A stretch of DNA of 64,000 nucleotides from Bradyrhizobium sp. ORS 375 (GTDB lineage Bacteria > Pseudomonadota > Alphaproteobacteria > Rhizobiales > Xanthobacteraceae), in the NCBI RefSeq assembly GCF_000239775.1, contig NZ_CAFI01000455.1, positions 1 to 64,000 on the forward strand, read 5' to 3'. Below the pieces are notes generated by a model. It was not told the origin of the DNA. It worked only from the letters and a program-made list of their open reading frames with translations, and did no database searches. Positions 10,888-20,095 of the stretch are shown here, piece by piece (the first letter of the stretch is position 1; each line of letters starts with the position of its first letter). Made by a program: the position numbers and the translations under genes.

Positions 10888-10915
10888 ATATAGGAGGGGG
10901 GGAGGCACCCGCAAG
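10888..10915 (-). promoter_or_regulatory. RpoH (sigma-32) type promoter for dnaK
   Basis: On the minus strand the sequence reads CTTG (10915-10912), 17 bases, then CCTATAT (10894-10888). This matches the alphaproteobacterial RpoH consensus CTTG-N17-CYTATNT at every fixed position I checked. It lies about 105 bases upstream of the dnaK start and faces it. Confidence 0.8.
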
Positions 10916-11307
10916 GACCGGAGGAGACCGGCGAGCGCGGAAAAGCCGCGGATTTTTCGCGGCTCCGGGAAAGCCCCGAGGACCGGCGCGGACGGGCTGC
11001 CCGACGCCCGGCGCGCAGGGGCTTCGACGGCCGCAAACAGGCGCGAACGCCGCACGGGCAGGCCGCAAAGCCGCCCTCATTGCGGCGCGCGCCGACCGAG
11101 GGACATCATGCTTAGCAAACCCATAATCGGCGGTCATGATCGGGTCCGCTGCGGTGGCCGATCCGTCTCTGCGGGCGGAACTTCAGGTCGCACCCGTCGG
11201 CCTGTTACCGGCGCGGCAAACCCGCTAAAAGGCGTCTCGTCCGAGGACGGCGATTGCGGGGACGATCACGGCCGTCGAACTCGATCAATGAACGAGGCAG
11301 TTTCTTC
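10916..11307. other. Intergenic region between dnaK and the exported-protein gene
   Basis: These roughly 390 bases separate the divergent dnaK and exported-protein genes. Apart from the RpoH promoter at the dnaK side I see no conserved motif, hairpin with T run, or supportable small gene. Promoters for the rightward gene must lie here but I cannot fix them. Confidence 0.4.
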
Positions 11308-12243
11308 ATGATGTTCTCCCGACTTCTCGCCGCGGCGCTGGTGTCGATCTCCCTGCTCGGACCGGCGCTCGCGGCGGACGCGATCTACCCGCCCGGCGTC
11401 CGCATCGGGCTCGCGCCGCTGGTCGGACTCGGCAAGGCCAAGAGCTTCCCGGGTTTCGAGACCGAGGATGGCAGCGTCAAGGTGCTGCTGACCGAGCTGC
11501 CGGCGAAGGCCTATGGCGAGGTGAAGAACGCGTTCACCGCCAATCCCGGCGGCACCGGCAACATCAAGCCGGAGAGCATCGAGACAGCAGCCGGCACCGC
11601 CTACTACACGGTGGAGAACGGGCGCGACGGCAACACCCCCGTGCGGCGCTATTCGATGATCCTGCCCGGCACCGGCTTCTCCGGCTATGTCGCCGTGCAG
11701 ATCCCGGAGACCGCGAGCAAGATCTACACCGACGATGCCGTGCGCCAGATGTTCGCCTCGGCCGTGGTCCGCAAGGAGGTCCCGGTCGACGAGCAATTGT
11801 CGACCATGCCGTTCAACGTCACCGAGCTCTCGGGCTTCAAGACCATCCGCACGCTGGGGCCGGGCGCGCTGATTCTCGCCGATGGCGAAGAGGACAAGGG
11901 GTTCGAAGCGGCGCCGTTCGTGGTGATCGGGCTGGTGGCCGGCGTCGCGCCCGAGGCAGGCGATCGCGGCCGCGTCGCGCAGCAGGCCGCTACCACCATT
12001 CCCGGCGTCCGCGAAGCCCGCATCACCATGTCCGAGCCGATCCGCATCGACGGCCTGCCGGCCTACGAGACCCGCATCGAGGCCATCAGCGGCAAGGACA
12101 ATACGCCGGTCACGGTGGTGCAATGGCTGCGCTTCGGCGGCCCGAACACGCTGCGAATCATCGGCAGCGCGCCGCGGGATCAGTGGTCGGCGGCGTTCCC
12201 GCGCTTCCGCGCGGTGCGCGACGGGATCCAGCCCAAGGGTTAG
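11308..12243 (+). CDS. Exported protein of unknown function
   Basis: The 311-residue product starts with a clear Sec signal peptide (MMFSRLLAAALVSISLLG, cleavage probably after ALA, near residue 22). The rest is soluble and looks periplasmic, with a repeated alternation of strands and no membrane segment or cysteine motif. I do not recognise a named domain. ATG 11308 is preferred over the upstream frame because it starts the signal peptide. The gene ends eight bases before a convergent methyltransferase gene. Confidence 0.8.
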   Translation: MMFSRLLAAALVSISLLGPALAADAIYPPGVRIGLAPLVGLGKAKSFPGFETEDGSVKVLLTELPAKAYGEVKNAFTANPGGTGNIKPESIETAAGTAYYTVENGRDGNTPVRRYSMILPGTGFSGYVAVQIPETASKIYTDDAVRQMFASAVVRKEVPVDEQLSTMPFNVTELSGFKTIRTLGPGALILADGEEDKGFEAAPFVVIGLVAGVAPEAGDRGRVAQQAATTIPGVREARITMSEPIRIDGLPAYETRIEAISGKDNTPVTVVQWLRFGGPNTLRIIGSAPRDQWSAAFPRFRAVRDGIQPKG

Positions 12244-12251
12244 CGGGCCGC

Positions 12252-12947
12252 TCACGCCTTGCGCGCGAGCGCGACGTATTGGGCCCCGAGCGGCAGCCAG
12301 CCGAGCAGCCCTTCGATCGGCCGCAGCCACGCCAGCGCGCGCGGGAAGAACAGGCTGTACCGAGTGCGCGGCGCGCTCCAGCCAGCGTCGCGCAGGCGCT
12401 GCGCCAGGCTGCGCGCGACAATCAGCTCCGCATTCGCGTCGAACGGGCAGGTGTTGACGGCGTGGACCGTGAGCGGATTGAGCGGATTGTGCTCGAACAC
12501 CGCGATCAGGCCGCCGGGGCGGGTGATCCGATGCAGCTCGCGCAGCCAGCCGACGTGCTGCTCATGCGGAATGTGGTGGAACACGCAGGCCGAGAACACC
12601 ACGTCGAACCGGCCGGCTTCGGTCGGAATGCGGTCCTGCTCGATCAGCAGGCTCTCGCCGCCGCCGGGATGACGCTGCTGCGCCAACGCGAGGCTGCGTT
12701 CCGAGACGTCGGCGTTGGTCAGCGCCGCCTCGGGGAAATAACGCCGGAAGAACGGAATCGAGTTGCCGATGCCGGCGCCGAAATCGCAGATCTGCGCCAC
12801 CTCGAGCCGGCCGAGATCGGTGATCTGCCGCAGCAGCCTGATCTTGTACTCCGCGAAATATTCGGGACCTTCGCCCGTGACCGCGACGTTGGCGCGGTGC
12901 TGGTCCTCATAGGCGTCGGCAAAACGGTCAAACTCGGCCTTGTCCAT
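12252..12947 (-). CDS. Class I SAM-dependent methyltransferase
   Basis: This 231-residue protein has SAM motif I as ICDFGAGIGNS (53-63), acidic motif II in TNADVSERSL, and the post-motif FSACVFHHIPH typical of small-molecule methyltransferases (Methyltransf_11/25). The substrate is unknown. It is transcribed away from a GT2 glycosyltransferase gene 216 bases away, and a second methyltransferase lies in that operon, so a role in modifying a lipid or sugar is plausible. The frame is open to 14246, but that part is antisense to the glycosyltransferase; ATG 12947 fits the domain. Confidence 0.82.
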   Translation of the reverse strand: MDKAEFDRFADAYEDQHRANVAVTGEGPEYFAEYKIRLLRQITDLGRLEVAQICDFGAGIGNSIPFFRRYFPEAALTNADVSERSLALAQQRHPGGGESLLIEQDRIPTEAGRFDVVFSACVFHHIPHEQHVGWLRELHRITRPGGLIAVFEHNPLNPLTVHAVNTCPFDANAELIVARSLAQRLRDAGWSAPRTRYSLFFPRALAWLRPIEGLLGWLPLGAQYVALARKA

Positions 12948-13163
12948 CGTCCGCGGTCCAGTTCTGACACGAGATTCGGCAATGGCAGGCCCGCGGCCTG
13001 TCCCCGTCACGCCCTCAATAGCCGGCAAATGCTTAACCGGAGGTCTGCGTCGTCGCGACGCTGTGCCACTGCACGAATCCGACTGGCTCGCGACCGGGAT
13101 TGATGAACAATTAACTGCCCGTGCCCGACACTCGCGGCTCAGCCGAACCCCCGTCGCGGTCGC

Positions 13164-14264
13164 ATGAGGCCTCCGATTTTGACAGAGCAGCAGGACGAGA
13201 CGCCGCGCCCCGGCAGGATGTTCGTCTCGATCGTTGTGCCCTGCTACAACGAGGCCGACGGCCTGCGCGAGTTTCATCGCCGGACCACGGCGGCGGCGCG
13301 CGCGCTGTGCGGCAACAAGTTCGAGCTGATCCTGGTCGACGACGGCTCGACCGACGGCACCTGGAGCATCATCAATCAGCTGCTCGCCGAGGACCGCAAC
13401 GTGGTCGCCGTCAAGCTGGCGCGCAATCACGGCCATCAACTGGCGCTCACCGCCGGCCTGTCCAATGTGCGCGGTGACCTCGTGCTGGTAATCGACGCCG
13501 ACCTGCAGGATCCGCCGGAGCTGCTGACACCGATGTACGAGATGATGGCGCGCGAAGGCGCCGACGTCGTCTATGGCCAGCGTCGCAGCCGCGCCGGCGA
13601 GACCCGCTTCAAGACATGGTCGGCCGAGGCCTTCTATCGCCTGCTCGCCCGGATCACCCGCGTACAGATCCCCGTCGACACCGGTGATTTCCGGCTGATG
13701 AGCCGGCGCATCTCGGACCAGCTGGTGCAGATGCCGGAGCACGACCGCTTCATCCGCGGCATGGTCGCCTGGCTCGGCTACAAGCAGGTCGCGTTCGAAT
13801 ACGACCGCGAGCCGCGCTTCGCCGGCAGCACCAAATATCCGCTGCTCAAGATGATCAGCTTCGCGGCCGACGCGCTGATCTCTTTCTCCATGGTGCCGTT
13901 GCGGATCGCGACCTATGTCGGTGCGCTCTTGACGACGGTGCTGAGCTTCGTCGGCATCGCCGCCGTGATCAGCTGGATCTTCTCCGGCACCGTGCCGGGC
14001 TGGACCAGCCTGACGCTCTTGGTGGTGATGATCTCCTCGGTGCAGCTGCTCGTGCTTGGACTGATCGGCGAATATGTCGGCCGGATCTACATCCAGTCCA
14101 AGAACCGGCCGCTGTTCATGATCTCGCAGATTCACCGCCGCGGCCGCGTGCCACAGCTGTCGACCGATGCGCTGATGGAGACCGAGAGCCCGCCGCTCAA
14201 TACCCTGCTGGCGCAGTCCGGGCCGGAGTTGCGCCGCTCGCTCCACGAGGAGGCCTCCTCGTGA
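13164..14264 (+). CDS. GT2 glycosyltransferase with C-terminal membrane segments (polyprenyl-phosphate sugar synthase type)
   Basis: This 366-residue protein has the GT-A core: VSIVVPCYNE (21-30), VDDGSTDGT (58-66) and the metal-binding DADLQD (111-116). Two hydrophobic helices follow at about 240-310. The layout matches DPM1/GtrB/ArnC-type enzymes that load a sugar onto undecaprenyl or dolichyl phosphate at the cytoplasmic face. The exact sugar is unknown. The next gene starts at a GTG inside its stop codon (GTGA overlap), so the two are translationally coupled. A GT-C-like membrane protein lies just beyond and could use the lipid-linked sugar. Confidence 0.85.
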   Translation: MRPPILTEQQDETPRPGRMFVSIVVPCYNEADGLREFHRRTTAAARALCGNKFELILVDDGSTDGTWSIINQLLAEDRNVVAVKLARNHGHQLALTAGLSNVRGDLVLVIDADLQDPPELLTPMYEMMAREGADVVYGQRRSRAGETRFKTWSAEAFYRLLARITRVQIPVDTGDFRLMSRRISDQLVQMPEHDRFIRGMVAWLGYKQVAFEYDREPRFAGSTKYPLLKMISFAADALISFSMVPLRIATYVGALLTTVLSFVGIAAVISWIFSGTVPGWTSLTLLVVMISSVQLLVLGLIGEYVGRIYIQSKNRPLFMISQIHRRGRVPQLSTDALMETESPPLNTLLAQSGPELRRSLHEEASS

Positions 14265-14860
14265 AGGAGCTGTTGAAACACCCGACGCTGTACCAGGCGT
14301 ATCAGAACGCCGGCGGCTTCTTCGGGGCGCGGATCAAGGCCATCCGCGATTATCTGACGCTGCGCCCGGGCATGCGCATCATCGATATCGGCTGCGGCCC
14401 CGGCTACATCCTGCGCCATCTGCCCGAGGGTGTCGGCTATATCGGCTTCGATGTCGACGCGGCCTACATCGCCCATGCGCAGCGTTCGTTCGGTCATCTC
14501 GGTGCATTCCATTGCCGCCACTTCGATGCGGCCGCAGCGAGGGAGTTCGCCGGCGCCGACGTCGTGATGATGAACGGCGTGCTGCATCACATTGGCGATG
14601 ACGAGCTGAAGACGACGCTCGCCAACATCCGCGACGTGCTCGCCGCCGATGGCGCGCTGTTCACGCTCGACGGCTGCTATCGCGAGGGGCAGTCGCGGAT
14701 CGCGAAATGGCTGCTCGATAACGACCGCGGCGATTTCGTGCGCGACCGCGCCGGCTATTACGACCTGCTGCGCAGCGCCTTCAGCCGCGTGAGGCTGGAG
14801 ATTCACGACGACTACTCGCGCGTGCCCTACACGTTCGCGATCGGCGTCGCGCAGAAATAA
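14261..14860 (+). CDS. Class I SAM-dependent methyltransferase, coupled to the GT2 gene
   Basis: The 199-residue product has motif I IDIGCGPGY (41-49), motif II GFDVDAAYI and the VVMMNGVLHHI strand typical of Methyltransf_12/25. It starts with GTG overlapping the TGA of the upstream glycosyltransferase by four bases, a strong sign of joint expression. The substrate cannot be told; methylation of the lipid-linked sugar or its precursor is an inference from context. Its TAA is directly followed by the stop codon of the convergent membrane-protein gene, with no spacer. Confidence 0.83.
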   Translation: MKELLKHPTLYQAYQNAGGFFGARIKAIRDYLTLRPGMRIIDIGCGPGYILRHLPEGVGYIGFDVDAAYIAHAQRSFGHLGAFHCRHFDAAAAREFAGADVVMMNGVLHHIGDDELKTTLANIRDVLAADGALFTLDGCYREGQSRIAKWLLDNDRGDFVRDRAGYYDLLRSAFSRVRLEIHDDYSRVPYTFAIGVAQK

Positions 14861-16381
14861 TCAATTCGTCCGTTCGAGGATGTCGATCCCCTCGACGGTG
14901 CCGACCAGCCGATACGGCTTGAGCAGCTCGACCAGCTCGGCATCGGCGCGCGCCCAGTCGCCCCAGCCATTGCGCAGATTGTCGACCAGCACGATGTCGG
15001 GCGTGACCGCCTTGAAGTCCTCGATCAGCCAGTTGCGCTCCAGCGCCAGATAGCCGTTCAGCTTCGCATCGGTGGCCGCATCGACCGCGGTCCGCCCGCG
15101 CGTCAGCCGGACGAATTCGCGGATCCACAGATTCTCTTGCCGCGACACCCAGGTGCCGCCGAGGTCCCGCACCAGCGGATGGCCGATCGCCGCCTCGCCG
15201 CTCAGCATCAGCAGGCGCGGACGCGGACGCGGCTTGAGCTTGGCCATCGCCTCCGGCAGCGGCCCGACATCAACGCGGGTGTTGAACCATTGCAGGCCGA
15301 GCGCAAAGGCGGCCGTCAGAATCAGCATTGACGCGACTCCGGAGCGGCGGACCGACGCGCCCGGATCGGCCTGACAAAGCATCGCATAACCCATGGTCAG
15401 CATGGCCACGGCGACCATCGGATAGGAATGATACGACCAGCCGCGCCGCTGCAGATAGAACGAGATCGCGAAGCCGATCGACGCCAGCACGAGCACCAGC
15501 AGCGGCCCATCGAGCCGGCCGCGCCGCGTCAGCGCCACCGATGCGAGCGCGACGGCGAGCAGCAGCGTCGCTGCGTTGACGAAGATGACCGACGGTGACA
15601 TCGACCACGACAGGTAGGTGTCGCGCACCAGCGGATAGGTCACGGTGAAGTATTCGGGATAGAGCAGATAGGTCCCGAGGCTCACACTGCACACGACCAC
15701 GCCGGCGATGATGTTCTCCGGCGCGAACAGCTGACGCCAGCTGCGCGCGCGAAGGGCGCCCGCCAGGATGCAGAACGCGGCCGGGAACGTGAAGAACGGC
15801 TTGAAGGCGAGGGTGATGCCGACGCCGATGCCGGCCGCCAGGATGGCCCACGCCGGGACATCATCGCGATTGCTGCGCAGCGCATACACGGCGAGCCCCG
15901 GCAGGAAGGTGAGCGTCGCAATATGCTCGCGCTGGCCGAACACATGCATCGGCAGGATCGTCACGACCGCGGCGGCCCAGATCGCGAACGGGCCCCAGTT
16001 CAGCGCGGCCGACCTTGGCGACAGCCGGATGATGCGCGACGTGGCGTAGAGCGAGGCTGCCGCGAGCAGCAACAGCTGCGCATCGATGACGTGGCGAGCG
16101 TCGACATGCAGCACACGGCCCAGCGCGACGCCGGGAAGATACGCGAACGCCGCCATCGGCGGATTGATCTCGATGATGTCGCGGTAGAGCTTCTGACCGT
16201 CGAGCATGCGCTCGCCGACGACCAGCAGCCAGCTGACGTCAGTGTTCAGCGGCACGATTTGGCGCAGCAGGATGGCCACCGCGAACACGGCGCCGATCAG
16301 CAGCCACGGCGCGACCGCCACGCTCGCCCGCGCGGGCGGAGCCAACGTCTGGCGCGTCACGGCGTCGATCGGAGTGCTCAT
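14861..16381 (-). CDS. Multi-pass membrane protein, GT-C glycosyltransferase-like
   Basis: This 506-residue protein has a first hydrophobic helix at about residues 25-45, then an acidic loop (NTDVSWLLVVGERMLDG) and many further membrane segments to about residue 390, ending in a soluble domain. An early periplasmic loop with acidic residues followed by 8-12 helices is the layout of GT-C enzymes (GT39/ArnT class), which use polyprenyl-phosphate sugars. I cannot identify a specific family, so the role is inferred from topology and the GT2 neighbour. ATG 16381 has GGAGGTCCC just upstream. Its 3' end touches that of the convergent methyltransferase gene. Confidence 0.7.
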   Translation of the reverse strand: MSTPIDAVTRQTLAPPARASVAVAPWLLIGAVFAVAILLRQIVPLNTDVSWLLVVGERMLDGQKLYRDIIEINPPMAAFAYLPGVALGRVLHVDARHVIDAQLLLLAAASLYATSRIIRLSPRSAALNWGPFAIWAAAVVTILPMHVFGQREHIATLTFLPGLAVYALRSNRDDVPAWAILAAGIGVGITLAFKPFFTFPAAFCILAGALRARSWRQLFAPENIIAGVVVCSVSLGTYLLYPEYFTVTYPLVRDTYLSWSMSPSVIFVNAATLLLAVALASVALTRRGRLDGPLLVLVLASIGFAISFYLQRRGWSYHSYPMVAVAMLTMGYAMLCQADPGASVRRSGVASMLILTAAFALGLQWFNTRVDVGPLPEAMAKLKPRPRPRLLMLSGEAAIGHPLVRDLGGTWVSRQENLWIREFVRLTRGRTAVDAATDAKLNGYLALERNWLIEDFKAVTPDIVLVDNLRNGWGDWARADAELVELLKPYRLVGTVEGIDILERTN

Positions 16382-16472
16382 GGGACCTCCTCTGCGAGAA
16401 TGGTCGCAAACTAGCGGAGGTTGGTTAAGGCGCGATGTGCTGCGGCTGCCGGCTTTTCGGCCAGCCCCCCTG

Positions 16473-16599
16473 GTCACCCCCGGGCTTGACCCGCCTGCGG
16501 GGCCGAAGCCCCTTCGGCGCGGCGAAGGCCCGGGGGTCCATCCGCTTCGGATGACTCTCGCACAGGGGGATGGATCGCCGGGTCAAGCCCGGCGATGAC
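16473..16599. repeat. Dispersed inverted repeat, family B copy 2
   Basis: The arms GTCACCCCCGGGCTTGACCC and GGGTCAAGCCCGGCGATGAC face each other across a middle that contains further GC-rich palindromes around GGCCGAAGCCCCTTCGGC. It fills most of the gap between grpE and the membrane-protein gene. Confidence 0.75.
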
Positions 16600-16638
16600 G
16601 ATCTCGGGTTTGGAATGCGGCTGCGGCTCAAACACCAG

Positions 16639-16672
16639 TGAGGCGCCGCATCCGGACCGGATCGGCGCCTCA
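16639..16672 (-). terminator. Hairpin downstream of grpE, probable terminator
   Basis: TGAGGCGCC (16639-16647) pairs with GGCGCCTCA (16664-16672), and the interior ATCCGG / CCGGAT continues the stem. It lies about 40 bases past the grpE stop codon. Only a weak T-rich tail (TGGTGTTTG) follows on the minus strand, so termination strength is uncertain. Confidence 0.5.
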
Positions 16673-16713
16673 TCACCAAAAGCGTGGACTTTACTGATCC
16701 AGCGCGAGCCGCG

Positions 16714-17334
16714 TCACGCTGCGCTGTTCGACTGGTCGTTACTCGCCGACGGCGCAGCCTTGGCGCCGCCCTTGGAGACGCCGACCAGGGCCGGGCGCAG
16801 CACGCGCTCGCCGATCATGAAGCCGGCCTGCACGACCTGCACCACGGTGCCTGACGGCACTGACGCATCAGGGACCTCGTACATGGCCTGCTGGAAGTTC
16901 GGGTCGAACTTCTGGCCCGTCGGATCGAACTTCTTGACGCCGTTCTTCTCCAGCGTGTTGAGCAGCGAGCGCTCGGTGAGCTCGACGCCCTCGATCAGCG
17001 ACTTCAGGCCGGGATCGGCGTTGTCGCGCGTTTCCGCTGGCACCGCATCGAGCGCACGCTGCAGATTGTCGGCGATGTCGAGCACGTCACGGGCAAAGCC
17101 GGTGATGCCGTACATCCGCGCGTCCGCGACCTCGCGAGCGGTGCGCTTGCGCAGGTTCTCCATCTCCGCCAGCGTGCGCAGCATCTTGTCACGCGCCTCG
17201 GCCGCTTCCTTCGCATAGGCCTCGGCCGAGCCGGTCTCGGGGTCGTCGGGCATGATATAGGGCTTCGAGACGACGGGTTCGCTGGCCTGCGCCGGGTTTT
17301 CCGGATCGTTCTGATGCAGGTCGGGATCGGTCAT
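16714..17334 (-). CDS. grpE: Nucleotide exchange factor GrpE
   Basis: GrpE releases ADP from DnaK. The 206-residue protein has an acidic disordered N-terminus, a long coiled-coil helix ([20 protein letters not shown] onward) and the C-terminal beta domain with [12 protein letters not shown] and [21 protein letters not shown], the family signature. ATG 17334 fits the family; the open frame upstream is not conserved. It follows hrcA by 130 bases on the same strand, the usual hrcA-grpE arrangement. Confidence 0.95.
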   Translation of the reverse strand: MTDPDLHQNDPENPAQASEPVVSKPYIMPDDPETGSAEAYAKEAAEARDKMLRTLAEMENLRKRTAREVADARMYGITGFARDVLDIADNLQRALDAVPAETRDNADPGLKSLIEGVELTERSLLNTLEKNGVKKFDPTGQKFDPNFQQAMYEVPDASVPSGTVVQVVQAGFMIGERVLRPALVGVSKGGAKAAPSASNDQSNSAA

Positions 17335-17464
17335 GGACAGACTTCTCGCAAGTTCGGCGGGTTCTGGGGATGTCGGGCGGGATATCGTGCTTTGAACCAC
17401 GAAAATCAAGCGCGACCTGGCGTTTGCGCCAGGGGCGCTGTCGTCGGGTTAACCATGTCGGATG

Positions 17465-18553
17465 TCAGCCGCCCATCAGGCGGCTGAGCAGGCGCGCGGC
17501 ATAATCGACCGTCGGAATGACCCGGGCATAGTTCAGTCGGGTCGGGCCGATGACGCCGAGCACGCCGACGATACGTCCCGTGGCGTCGGAATAAGGCGAA
17601 ACGATCGTCGACGAGCCGGACAGCGAGAACAGTTTGTTCTCCGAGCCGATGAAGATGCGCACGCCCTCGGCGCTTTCGGCGCGGCCGAGCAGATCGACGA
17701 CGCCGCGCTTGGTCTCGAGATCGTCGAACAGCCGCCGGACGCGTTCGAGATCCTCGAGCGCGTGCAGATCCTCGAGCAGGTTGGCGTGGCCGCGCACGAT
17801 CAGCTGGCGATCGTCGCTGTCGCCGCCGGACCAGCTCGCGACGCCAGCCGCGATCACCTTCTGCGTCAGTTGATCCAGCTCGGCGCGATCCTGCGCCAGC
17901 GCGGTCTCGAGCTCCAGGCGCGCTTCCGCCAAGGTGCGCCCACGAATCCGCGCATTGAGGAAATTGGAGGCCTCCGTCAGCGCCGACGAGGGCACGCCGG
18001 GCGGCAGCGTGAGCACGCGATTCTCGACTTGCCCGTCCTCGCCGACCAGCACGACGAGGGCCTGCTCCGGCTCCAGCCGCACGAACTCGATGTGCTTCAG
18101 CCGCGTGTTGGACTTGGCGGTGAGCACCACGGCGGCGGCACGGGTCAGGCCCGACAGTCGCGTCAACGCCTCGTCCAGCGCGGCTTCGACCGACTGCGCG
18201 CGGCCGACGGTGGCGAGCTGGCTCTGGATCGCCTGCCGCTCCGCTTCTGTCATGTCGCCGACCTGCATCAGGGCATCGACGAAGAAGCGCAGGCCCGCCT
18301 CGGTCGGCAGCCGGCCGGCCGAGGTGTGCGGCGCATAGATCAGGCCGAGCTGCTCCAGGTCGGCCATCACGTTGCGCACGGAGGCCGGCGACAAGGGAAC
18401 CGCGATCAGCCGCGAGATGTTGCGCGAGCCGACCGGCTCGCCGGTCGCCAGATAGCTCTCGACGATCTGGCGGAAGATCTCGCGCGAGCGCTCGTTGAGC
18501 TGCGCGAGCCCCGCCGGCGGTGTCATCAGGTTGATCGGATCGTGGTGGGCCAC
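17465..18553 (-). CDS. hrcA: Heat-inducible transcription repressor HrcA
   Basis: HrcA represses chaperonin genes by binding CIRCE operators. The winged-helix region (about 15-90) includes [12 protein letters not shown] and [18 protein letters not shown], followed by [18 protein letters not shown], all family signatures. The GAF-like dimer domain follows, with [18 protein letters not shown] near the end. Length is 362 residues. Translation starts at GTG 18553 with a strong GAGGAGGATATCTG upstream. I found no CIRCE site in this window, so its targets (groESL in relatives) lie elsewhere. Confidence 0.95.
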   Translation of the reverse strand: MAHHDPINLMTPPAGLAQLNERSREIFRQIVESYLATGEPVGSRNISRLIAVPLSPASVRNVMADLEQLGLIYAPHTSAGRLPTEAGLRFFVDALMQVGDMTEAERQAIQSQLATVGRAQSVEAALDEALTRLSGLTRAAAVVLTAKSNTRLKHIEFVRLEPEQALVVLVGEDGQVENRVLTLPPGVPSSALTEASNFLNARIRGRTLAEARLELETALAQDRAELDQLTQKVIAAGVASWSGGDSDDRQLIVRGHANLLEDLHALEDLERVRRLFDDLETKRGVVDLLGRAESAEGVRIFIGSENKLFSLSGSSTIVSPYSDATGRIVGVLGVIGPTRLNYARVIPTVDYAARLLSRLMGG

Positions 18554-18740
18554 CAGATATCCTCCTCACCCATCTGCATATAATTTGGCCATGCGGCGGC
18601 TCGGTGGCAAGCCGATCTTGCGGGCGGCTGGTGGCGTGATTCGCGGCCGATTGAGCCCTGATTAAGCCCTTGCCGCTGCCGGCCCCGGCTCCTACAAGGC
18701 CGGTCAAGACGTCATTCGCCTTTATTCACGGAGAGAACCC

Positions 18741-19454
18741 ATGCGGCCGAGCCGCCGTGCACCGGACGAAATGCGGGCCGTGAGCCTGGAACGCGGCGTC
18801 GTGAAATACGCCGAGGGCTCGTGCTTGGTGAAGTTCGGCGACACCCATGTGCTGGTCACGGCCACGCTGGAGGACCGGCTGCCGCCCTGGCTCAAGGGGC
18901 AGGGCCGCGGCTGGATCACCGCCGAATACGGCATGCTGCCGCGCGCCACCCTGGAACGCACCCGCCGCGAGGCGTCGTCGGGCAAGCAGACCGGCCGCAC
19001 CGTCGAGATTCAGCGCCTGATCGGCCGCTCGCTGCGCACCGCGATCGACCTGGAGGCGCTCGGCGAGCGCCAGATCACGGTTGACTGCGACGTGCTGCAG
19101 GCCGATGGCGGCACCCGCACCGCCTCGATCACCGGCGCCTGGGTGGCGCTGGCCGACTGCATCCGCTGGATGAAGGCGCGCAACATGATCAAGACCGAGG
19201 TGCTGCGCGCCAACGTCGCCGCTGTCTCCTGCGGCATCTACAACGGCACCCCGGTGCTCGACCTCGATTACGCCGAGGATTCCGAGGCCGAGACCGACGC
19301 CAATTTCGTCATGACCGGCGACGGCCGCATCATCGAGGTGCAGGGCACCGCGGAGAAGACCCCGTTCAGCGAGGCCGAGTTCCTGGCGCTGATGGCGCTG
19401 GCGCGCAAGGGCGTCGGACGGCTGGTCGACCTGCAGAAGATGGCGGTCGCGTGA
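18741..19454 (+). CDS. rph: Ribonuclease PH
   Basis: RNase PH is a phosphorolytic 3'-5' exoribonuclease that trims tRNA 3' ends. The 237-residue protein begins [12 protein letters not shown] and carries the phosphate-site region [15 protein letters not shown], then RQ-type motif [31 protein letters not shown]. Start ATG 18741 has GGAGAGAACCC upstream. It is divergent from hrcA across 187 bases. The next gene starts at a GTG overlapping its stop by four bases. Confidence 0.96.
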   Translation: MRPSRRAPDEMRAVSLERGVVKYAEGSCLVKFGDTHVLVTATLEDRLPPWLKGQGRGWITAEYGMLPRATLERTRREASSGKQTGRTVEIQRLIGRSLRTAIDLEALGERQITVDCDVLQADGGTRTASITGAWVALADCIRWMKARNMIKTEVLRANVAAVSCGIYNGTPVLDLDYAEDSEAETDANFVMTGDGRIIEVQGTAEKTPFSEAEFLALMALARKGVGRLVDLQKMAVA

Positions 19455-20095
19455 GCAGCAACCACCGCCAGATCAGCGGGCGCATCGTCATCGCGACCCA
19501 TAATTCCGGCAAGCTCGTCGAGATGCGCGAGCTGCTGGCGCCGTATGGCGTCGAGGCGGTCTCGGCCGGCGAGCTGGGGCTGGGCGAGCCGGAGGAGACC
19601 GGCGACACCTTCCAGGCCAATGCGCGCATCAAGGCCGTCGCCGCCGCGGAAGCCGCGCGGCTGCCGGCGTTCGCCGATGATTCCGGCATTGTCGTCCATG
19701 CGCTCGACGGCGCGCCGGGCATCTACTCGGCCCGTTGGGCCGGTCCGGGCAAGGATTTCGGCGCCGCCATGGCCCAGATCGAGCGTCTGCTGCAGGAGCG
19801 CGGCGCCACCGGTGCCGACAAGCGCACCGCGCATTTCGTGTCGGCGCTGTGCGTCGCCTGGCCGGATGGCCACATCGAGGAGGTCGAGGCGCGCGTCGAC
19901 GGCACTCTGGTATGGCCGCCGCGCGGCACCGCCGGGTTCGGCTACGACCCGATGTTCCTGCCCGATGGCCATGACCGCACCTTCGGCGAGATGACCAGCA
20001 TCGAGAAGCACGGTCTGCCCCCGCTCGGCCTCGGCCTGTCGCACCGGGCCCGTGCCTTCGTGAAGCTCGCGGAGATCTGTCTTGAGCAGCGCTGA
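19451..20095 (+). CDS. rdgB: XTP/dITP diphosphatase (Ham1/RdgB family)
   Basis: The enzyme hydrolyses ITP, dITP and XTP to monophosphates to keep deaminated purines out of nucleic acids. The nucleotide-binding [13 protein letters not shown] begins near residue 16, and [24 protein letters not shown] carries the catalytic acidic residues. C-terminal [12 protein letters not shown] and SHRARAF are typical. It starts at GTG 19451 inside the rph stop and ends inside hemW with a 14-base overlap, so rph-rdgB-hemW is one operon. Confidence 0.95.
   Translation: MSSNHRQISGRIVIATHNSGKLVEMRELLAPYGVEAVSAGELGLGEPEETGDTFQANARIKAVAAAEAARLPAFADDSGIVVHALDGAPGIYSARWAGPGKDFGAAMAQIERLLQERGATGADKRTAHFVSALCVAWPDGHIEEVEARVDGTLVWPPRGTAGFGYDPMFLPDGHDRTFGEMTSIEKHGLPPLGLGLSHRARAFVKLAEICLEQR

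Noticed and set aside
17465-18740. Search for a CIRCE operator (TTAGCACTC-N9-GAGTGCTAA) near hrcA, grpE and dnaK
   Set aside because: I found no match by eye in the relevant gaps, so no CIRCE site is claimed.
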